From BOG-1112 sp964635325 (GTDB taxonomy: Bacteria; Bdellovibrionota_B; Oligoflexia; Oligoflexales; Bog-1112), in the NCBI GenBank assembly GCA_964635325.1, contig CAZWOL010000042.1, forward strand, positions 1 to 29,223: 29,223 nt of DNA, given 5' to 3'. Position 1 is the stretch's first letter. Each line of letters opens with the position of its first letter. Shown in pieces: positions 25,099 to 29,223 of this stretch. The notes under the pieces are model-generated. The model was not told where the DNA came from, searched no databases, and saw only the letters and a program-made list of their open reading frames with translations. The position numbers and the translations under genes are program-made.

Positions 25099-25707
25099 GT
25101 CCTCTGTCTCAGTTTTGTATCGACTTTACGTGCAGAAGCTATGGAGTCCGTACCCAAATCGTCAGTACCACTTTGCGTAATCAGTACAGATGCTCCAAAT
25201 AAAGACTGTTTAGTAAAATCAGAAGCACATTCTTCGACTCCTTTTGTTATTGCTGCAGCAACGCTCCTTAGTCTAGGTTACCAATTTCGGCAGAATCCAG
25301 CTTTGAAGCCAATCTTGCCTGCTCTGTTATTGGCAGAGTCAATGCATGCTGTCTTGCATCTTTCTGTGCTCATGGGTTCTTCGATTGATACTCTGACGCA
25401 AGACGAGCGTATTCGTTATTTTTCGATGGATTTGTTAACCAGTCTACTGGCCTTTTTTATGACGGAATCAAATCCAGGGTGGATAGGTCTTCATGCTTTT
25501 ATTCATGTTTGTGCTGTTATGCATCTTCTAAACCCATGGTCTGGATTCTTTGAGGATGTTTTTGATATGGCAAATCAGCACTACTATGACAAGAGTTTGT
25601 GGAGTGTTGTTGCATATGGAAGCGGAACGCTTGCAGATATTGTTACTCACATTCTGAACGTTCGTGCGTTGTATGCTAAGATGCGTGAGCCATTCGCTGT
25701 TCAATGA
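25099..25707 (+). pseudogene. 3' fragment of an IS-split exported membrane protein
   Basis: From 25099 the frame reads VLCLSFVSTLRAEA, the hydrophobic core and cleavage region of a signal peptide, then the mature protein from the Met codon at 25141 (188 residues). Joined to the ten codons at 24189-24218 it gives a 212-residue precursor. The mature part has about four hydrophobic segments (near FVIAAATLLSLGY, ILPALLLAESMHAVLHLSVLM, LLTSLLAFFM, LHAFIHVCAVMHLL) and many His residues; I do not recognise the family. The remaining frame shows no decay, so the interruption seems recent. Translation from 25141 would lack the signal peptide, and no ribosome site is evident there. It is convergent with the MATE gene 3 nt away. 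Confidence 0.8.
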
Positions 25708-25710
25708 ACC

Positions 25711-27057
25711 TTAGATTGGTGGGCTAAGCATTTGGATCTGTTTCCAGTGACCTTCTTGATAACGCCAAGTGAAGGCTAAAGTTTGTAGGCCTAGTGTGAC
25801 GATAAATATACTCCACACCATGAGTGGTGAAAAGTTTGCATAGAAGGTTCCTAAGAAACATAGAATTAGTCCCCCCCAATGCCCCACGCTTGAAACTCCA
25901 AGGCAAAATTTAGTATCCCCACTCGCTCGCAATGGGCCGGTGAGTACAAATGATGTTGCATCAAAAATGCAGTAGATTGGCAGTGTACGAATCATGAAAG
26001 AAGCCAATGCAAAGGATTTTAGATCGCGACTTACACCAAAGAGAAGAACGAGGTCATCTGCAAACATTAGAAATGCAAGGCTAGCAATGCCAACAATCGC
26101 AAAGGCTATCTTGAGTCCGGATCGGGTGATGGTCTCGACTAAGTGAATATTGCCTGCACCCAAGGCATGGCCACACATACTCATTATACCGATATTTAGT
26201 CCAAAGAAAGGTAAGACAGTTAGCCAGCTCCAATTCATTGCGATCGTAATTGCTTCAGCAGCATGAATGCCAAACGAGTGAAACATTGTGAGGAAGGTGT
26301 TGAAGGCAAAGGTTAGAACAAAGTATTCAAGGCCCGTCGGTGCCCCATACTGAACTAATTTTTTAAAAATAGGGGAGGCAAATTTCCAACTGAGACCCTC
26401 ACGTTTGTTGTATAAGAAAATACCAATATAGATCAATGTCATGATGATTTCTGCAAATAGAGTTCCTAGGGCAGCTCCACTTACACCCTGCCATTCTGCT
26501 CCCAAAGCTCCATGGATCAAGGAGTAACTTAGGGGGATGTTGACGATCAAGCCGATCATATTAACGATCATGACAACTTTAGTTTTTCCCATACCAGAAA
26601 AAAAACTTGAAAAAACAACTTTTGCAAATACAAATGGGCATGCATCCAAGATGATGTCAAGGTATTGGACCGCAAGTGGATATTCAAGGGCAGGCATTTT
26701 TAAGAATGAAAAATACATGGCTCCTAAAGACTTTCCCCATATGAGTAGAGGAAGAGATAAGAAAAAACTCAGTATGAGGCCTTGTGGTACAACACTGAGT
26801 GCAGATTTTAGATCACCTGCCCCTCGATACTGGGAGACAAGCGCTGCTGAGAAGCCAAGTAGTCCTGCTCCAAATATCCAAAGTAGAAATGCAGTCATAC
26901 CCCCAGACATTGAGGCTGTTGGTGAGACTGGGTCAAGTTGAGAAAGCAAGTAGCGATCAGTAAACATCATCAAGCTGTCGCATGCTTGTGAGATGATTAC
27001 AGGAAGTGAAAATGCTAGAACGCTGATCACATCACCACGGTTATGATTCTGAACCAT
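25711..27057 (-). CDS. MATE-family multidrug/toxin exporter
   Basis: A 448-residue inner-membrane protein with about twelve hydrophobic segments, a cation- or proton-coupled exporter of the NorM/DinF type. The N-terminal SLPVIISQACDSLMMFTDRYLL and the repeated pattern in the second half (GAPTGLEYFVLTFAFNTFL) show the two-fold MATE repeat. The ATG at 27057 has GGAG 7 nt upstream; an in-frame GTG at 27072 would include that ribosome site in the coding region and is less likely. Substrates cannot be inferred. A short palindrome lies 64 nt upstream of the start. Confidence 0.92.
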   Translation of the reverse strand: MVQNHNRGDVISVLAFSLPVIISQACDSLMMFTDRYLLSQLDPVSPTASMSGGMTAFLLWIFGAGLLGFSAALVSQYRGAGDLKSALSVVPQGLILSFFLSLPLLIWGKSLGAMYFSFLKMPALEYPLAVQYLDIILDACPFVFAKVVFSSFFSGMGKTKVVMIVNMIGLIVNIPLSYSLIHGALGAEWQGVSGAALGTLFAEIIMTLIYIGIFLYNKREGLSWKFASPIFKKLVQYGAPTGLEYFVLTFAFNTFLTMFHSFGIHAAEAITIAMNWSWLTVLPFFGLNIGIMSMCGHALGAGNIHLVETITRSGLKIAFAIVGIASLAFLMFADDLVLLFGVSRDLKSFALASFMIRTLPIYCIFDATSFVLTGPLRASGDTKFCLGVSSVGHWGGLILCFLGTFYANFSPLMVWSIFIVTLGLQTLAFTWRYQEGHWKQIQMLSPPI

Positions 27058-27120
27058 ATAAAACTCCTGCACACAGATATTGAATAGATAGCTAGAAAAG
27101 AATGATACTTGCCAACTTCG

Positions 27121-27140
27121 GGTGCTGTGTTTGCAGCACC
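27121..27140. repeat. Short hairpin in the MATE leader region
   Basis: GGTGCTG and CAGCACC are perfect 7-bp arms with a 6-nt loop, between the stop of the upstream membrane methyltransferase and the MATE start. No T-run follows on either strand. It could be an operator, an attenuator or a weak terminator. Confidence 0.45.
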
Positions 27141-27236
27141 TTGTGAAATTAACAGCCAGACATCAATGTATATTGGGGGAATTTATGCACAGAAGGTATC
27201 ATACAATTTATCTGTAAGCAATCATTTTAAAATAAG

Positions 27237-28499
27237 TTAGCTAATTGATGAGGGATGTGAATATATCATTTCTGTCTTGGGCACAGATGCATGAGTGCGA
27301 GCGAAAATACCGTGCTGTCGAATATAGTTTGCATACTCTTGATATGCTGGATCCGTACCGAGATGCCGTTCTTCTGTTTTTGCACGAATGAAGTACACCA
27401 TATTTAGGGCGAATAGAAGTATACAATGACGAAAGCTATCTTGAAAGCTTGTAGAGATCATGAAAGGCATAGAAATTAGCCACCATGCTAGATTTTTGCT
27501 CAGATAGGCTGGGTGTTTTGTAAAACGATAGGGTCCGTTTGTGATGATTCCACGATTGGTCAAGTTCGAGAAGCGTATACCAAAAGCTAAAGTTGCCCAT
27601 ATGTAGATTCCAATCAAGCTTAGTATGCAAATGCCCCAAGCAGCATAGAATGGAGTCCCTTCTAACCAATAGGTCCATTGTCTGTCATCCGAATACGATA
27701 GATAGTTGTTTGAAAAGAATGACCAGAAAGGTTGGTAACAAAACAACGCAATGCCCCACCCTAGGAAGGTGGGTTCAGTTGAACGTATATGGGTATCTAG
27801 TATGCGTAGTGTGCACATATAACCGATGCATACGTAGAGAAGGTCAATGCAAAAAAAGAAGCGCAGAAGAAAATCAAAACTGTTAGTGAATGATGAGAGA
27901 ATATTTTTTAGATCAAAGTTGAAAAGAAAATGAGTGTCGTTTTTAAAATATACAAACATCAATGGTAGAAAAAATGCCTTAACCATCCATCCTAAAAGGA
28001 GCTGTAAGTTTTCTGTTGAATAATCTCTCTTTCTTAGAATTGCCATACCTAGCTTCCAATAGCTGTCTTCTGGGTTGACAAGGTAGCAGTCTAGAAATGA
28101 AAAGTAGGGTATTGCTGTTAGAACCATGATTGGAACTGCAAAGCTTAGCAACTCATAATATGCTACATAGAACTCGCCTCGATATTCCGGAAAGATGCTA
28201 TACATGAGAGCAAGTAATGAAAGAATCGTATAAAATCCGATGAGTTTTGTGGCTATGCGTTGGAAATTTGGTGTTCTTCGAATTGTGAAGTCTAAGCCAG
28301 TGGATAGATTTTTATAAGACTGATTAACAAAAACTTCACAAAGAATCATTGGTAGAGCTGTTGCTGCTAAAAGCAAAAGAGTGAGTTGAAGATTGCTGAG
28401 ATCTTGTGAATATCCCTTAAGTCCATAAATAGCAAAAAAGAAGCCAAGCAATCCGGTGGAGTTGCAAGCCATGTTTGTGACAGAAGTCGGTGCTTTCAT
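27237..28499 (-). CDS. Polytopic membrane protein with a C-terminal ICMT/PEMT-like methyltransferase domain
   Basis: A 420-residue integral membrane protein. The C-terminal third carries the signature of isoprenylcysteine carboxyl methyltransferase / phospholipid methyltransferase-like enzymes: NGPYRFTKHPAYLSKNLAWW, then a final membrane segment and KTEERHLGTDPAYQEYANY, which hold the SAM-binding residues of this fold. About seven further membrane segments precede it, making the protein roughly twice the length of simple ICMT homologues. The acceptor (lipid, isoprenoid or protein) is unknown. The ATG at 28499 has AGGAAGG just upstream; an in-frame ATG at 28520 lacks such a site. Confidence 0.82.
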   Translation of the reverse strand: MKAPTSVTNMACNSTGLLGFFFAIYGLKGYSQDLSNLQLTLLLLAATALPMILCEVFVNQSYKNLSTGLDFTIRRTPNFQRIATKLIGFYTILSLLALMYSIFPEYRGEFYVAYYELLSFAVPIMVLTAIPYFSFLDCYLVNPEDSYWKLGMAILRKRDYSTENLQLLLGWMVKAFFLPLMFVYFKNDTHFLFNFDLKNILSSFTNSFDFLLRFFFCIDLLYVCIGYMCTLRILDTHIRSTEPTFLGWGIALFCYQPFWSFFSNNYLSYSDDRQWTYWLEGTPFYAAWGICILSLIGIYIWATLAFGIRFSNLTNRGIITNGPYRFTKHPAYLSKNLAWWLISMPFMISTSFQDSFRHCILLFALNMVYFIRAKTEERHLGTDPAYQEYANYIRQHGIFARTHASVPKTEMIYSHPSSIS

Positions 28500-28585
28500 A
28501 AAATCCTTCCTGATTCCCATAATATAGGTGCGTCAATATCACTCATTTTCGATTAAAAAAACTTAAGGAAAAACAAATGATAAAT

Positions 28586-28604
28586 GTACGCCTAATATGC
28601 GTAC
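28586..28604. repeat. Short palindrome in the 263-bp divergent gap
   Basis: GTACGC and GCGTAC arms are separated by 7 nt. A 14-codon frame with AAGGA upstream (28577-28621) overlaps it. Possible operator or leader structure. Confidence 0.3.
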
Positions 28605-28630
28605 CTGATTTAAGACGTTAAGCAAAGGGA

Positions 28631-28661
28631 TGATGCGCTGTTTGTCCAAATTGTCGCATCA
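28631..28661. repeat. Second hairpin in the same gap
   Basis: TGATGCG (28631-28637) and CGCATCA (28655-28661) form a perfect 7-bp stem with a 17-nt loop. Confidence 0.35.
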
Positions 28662-28687
28662 ACATGTTTTCAAATACTTCATCTTTT

Positions 28688-28710
28688 GTTCATCATGAAC
28701 TCATTATAGA
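28688..28710 (+). promoter_or_regulatory. Possible operator and -10 of the glycine-rich protein gene
   Basis: The palindrome GTTCATCATGAAC (28688-28700) is followed by TATAGA (28705-28710), a fair -10 about 53 nt before the start codon. No convincing -35 is present, which would suit an activator-dependent or regulated promoter. Confidence 0.35.
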
Positions 28711-28762
28711 GGACCATCGAAAATTTCTATTTTTACTTTTTGTTTTTTGTTTTGGAGAATTT

Positions 28763-29223
28763 ATGAAATTTAGTCGCAGTTGGAGCCGCAAAAAGAAAGC
28801 AGCATTGCTTTCAGCTTGCTTGGGAGCATCCGTGTATTCCGGTGTTAGTTTTTCACAAGCACCAGAATCTGAACTCGTTGATGTGCGACTTGGTCGTTTT
28901 CTCTTACAAGAGGGTGGTAAATCAAAAGGTTCTTCTGGAGGAAATCACGGAGGAGGGTCTTCTGGAGGAAATCGCGGAGGAGGTGCAAGCTTACTCGAAA
29001 ATTTAGGAGGCTTGTCGGGAGGAGGTAGAGGAGGCAGAGGAGGTTCATCAAATCCTCTAGGAGATATATTGGGAGGAGGCTCGTCGGGAGGAGGTAGAGG
29101 AGGTAGAGGAGGTTCATCAAATCCTCTAGGAGATATATTGGGAGGAGGCTCGTCGGGAGGAGGTAGAGGAGGTAGAGGAGGTTCATCAAATCCTCTAGGA
29201 GATATATTGGGAGGAGGCTCGTC
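28763..29223 (+). CDS. Secreted glycine-rich tandem-repeat protein (partial)
   Basis: The reading frame starts at ATG 28763 with GGAGA upstream and runs off the window end. The N-terminus is a basic signal peptide (MKFSRSWSRKKKAA, hydrophobic stretch, VSFSQA). A short linker follows, then two copies of SSGGNxGGG (28931-28984), then three complete copies of a 23-residue unit (29015-29083, 29084-29152, 29153-29221) made of GGGRGGRGG, the core SSNPLGDILGGG and a Ser. The repeats should be extended and flexible, as in surface or matrix proteins. The total length and C-terminus are unknown. Function is not recognised. Confidence 0.8.
   Translation, partial: MKFSRSWSRKKKAALLSACLGASVYSGVSFSQAPESELVDVRLGRFLLQEGGKSKGSSGGNHGGGSSGGNRGGGASLLENLGGLSGGGRGGRGGSSNPLGDILGGGSSGGGRGGRGGSSNPLGDILGGGSSGGGRGGRGGSSNPLGDILGGGS
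29015..29221 (+). repeat. Three tandem 69-bp repeats, continuing past the window
   Basis: The units start at 29015, 29084 and 29153. The second and third are identical by eye and the first differs at one base (GGC for GGT at the seventh codon). The unit is a multiple of three, so copy-number change keeps the frame. Confidence 0.92.

Noticed and set aside
28577..28621. 14-codon leader peptide gene
   Set aside because: It has a ribosome site but no run of regulatory codons and no clear antiterminator pair. Too short to call as a gene.
28845..29189. Minus-strand open frame with Leu-rich repeats
   Set aside because: It is the shadow of the tandem repeats read backwards. The plus strand has a signal peptide, a ribosome site and a sensible protein.
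29015..29221. CRISPR array
   Set aside because: The 69-bp units are directly joined with no unique spacers and encode an in-frame protein repeat.

Overview
This window looks like the chromosome of a Gram-negative, moderately AT-rich bacterium (about 40% G+C by eye). Several proteins carry Sec signal peptides and one has a lipobox. Genes are closely packed, with good Shine-Dalgarno sequences. The photolyase / MerR / SDR / DUF523-DUF1722 set is of a proteobacterial type. I cannot fix the taxon from sequence alone; a deltaproteobacterial/Oligoflexia-like or gammaproteobacterial origin would fit. No rRNA, tRNA or CRISPR array was seen.

Layout. 1-2212: a secreted nucleoside hydrolase and an LCM/TcmP-type methyltransferase. 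2199-14340: a signalling island. Four two-component genes run leftward (PAS hybrid kinase, single-domain response regulator, REC-REC-GAF-HisKA_2 kinase, REC-PAS-kinase). An Old Yellow Enzyme gene starts divergently, followed by a membrane hybrid kinase with REC and HPt and a response regulator with an unrecognised C-terminal domain. Together they hold four kinase cores, eight receiver domains and one HPt, with no recognisable DNA-binding output.

14356-18954: a leftward four-gene operon that reads as a light/near-UV protection unit. It encodes a RudS-like DUF523-DUF1722 protein (tRNA 4-thiouridine desulfidase type), an SDR-SRPBCC fusion, a MerR regulator of the LitR/CarH shape, and a class I photolyase. 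By hand alignment the MerR protein has lost the residues that bind adenosylcobalamin, so its light input, if any, must be something else. 19103-21559: a small YqfO/NIF3-C-terminal-like protein, a DUF486 membrane protein, an unknown membrane protein behind a promoter with a palindrome over its -10, a DoxX-like membrane protein and a secreted NTF2-like protein.

21840-23913: two translationally coupled exported proteins, the second a lipoprotein with a MACPF-like motif, plus a secreted hypothetical protein. 24189-25707: an 878-bp IS5-family element (IS427-like, TA duplication) has inserted exactly inside the signal peptide of a membrane-protein gene. Removing it restores an intact reading frame. 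The transposase start and ribosome site lie inside a 17-bp hairpin. 25711-28499: a MATE transporter and a polytopic ICMT/PEMT-like membrane methyltransferase. 28763 to the window end: a signal-peptide-bearing glycine-rich protein built from tandem 69-bp repeats, cut by the window edge.
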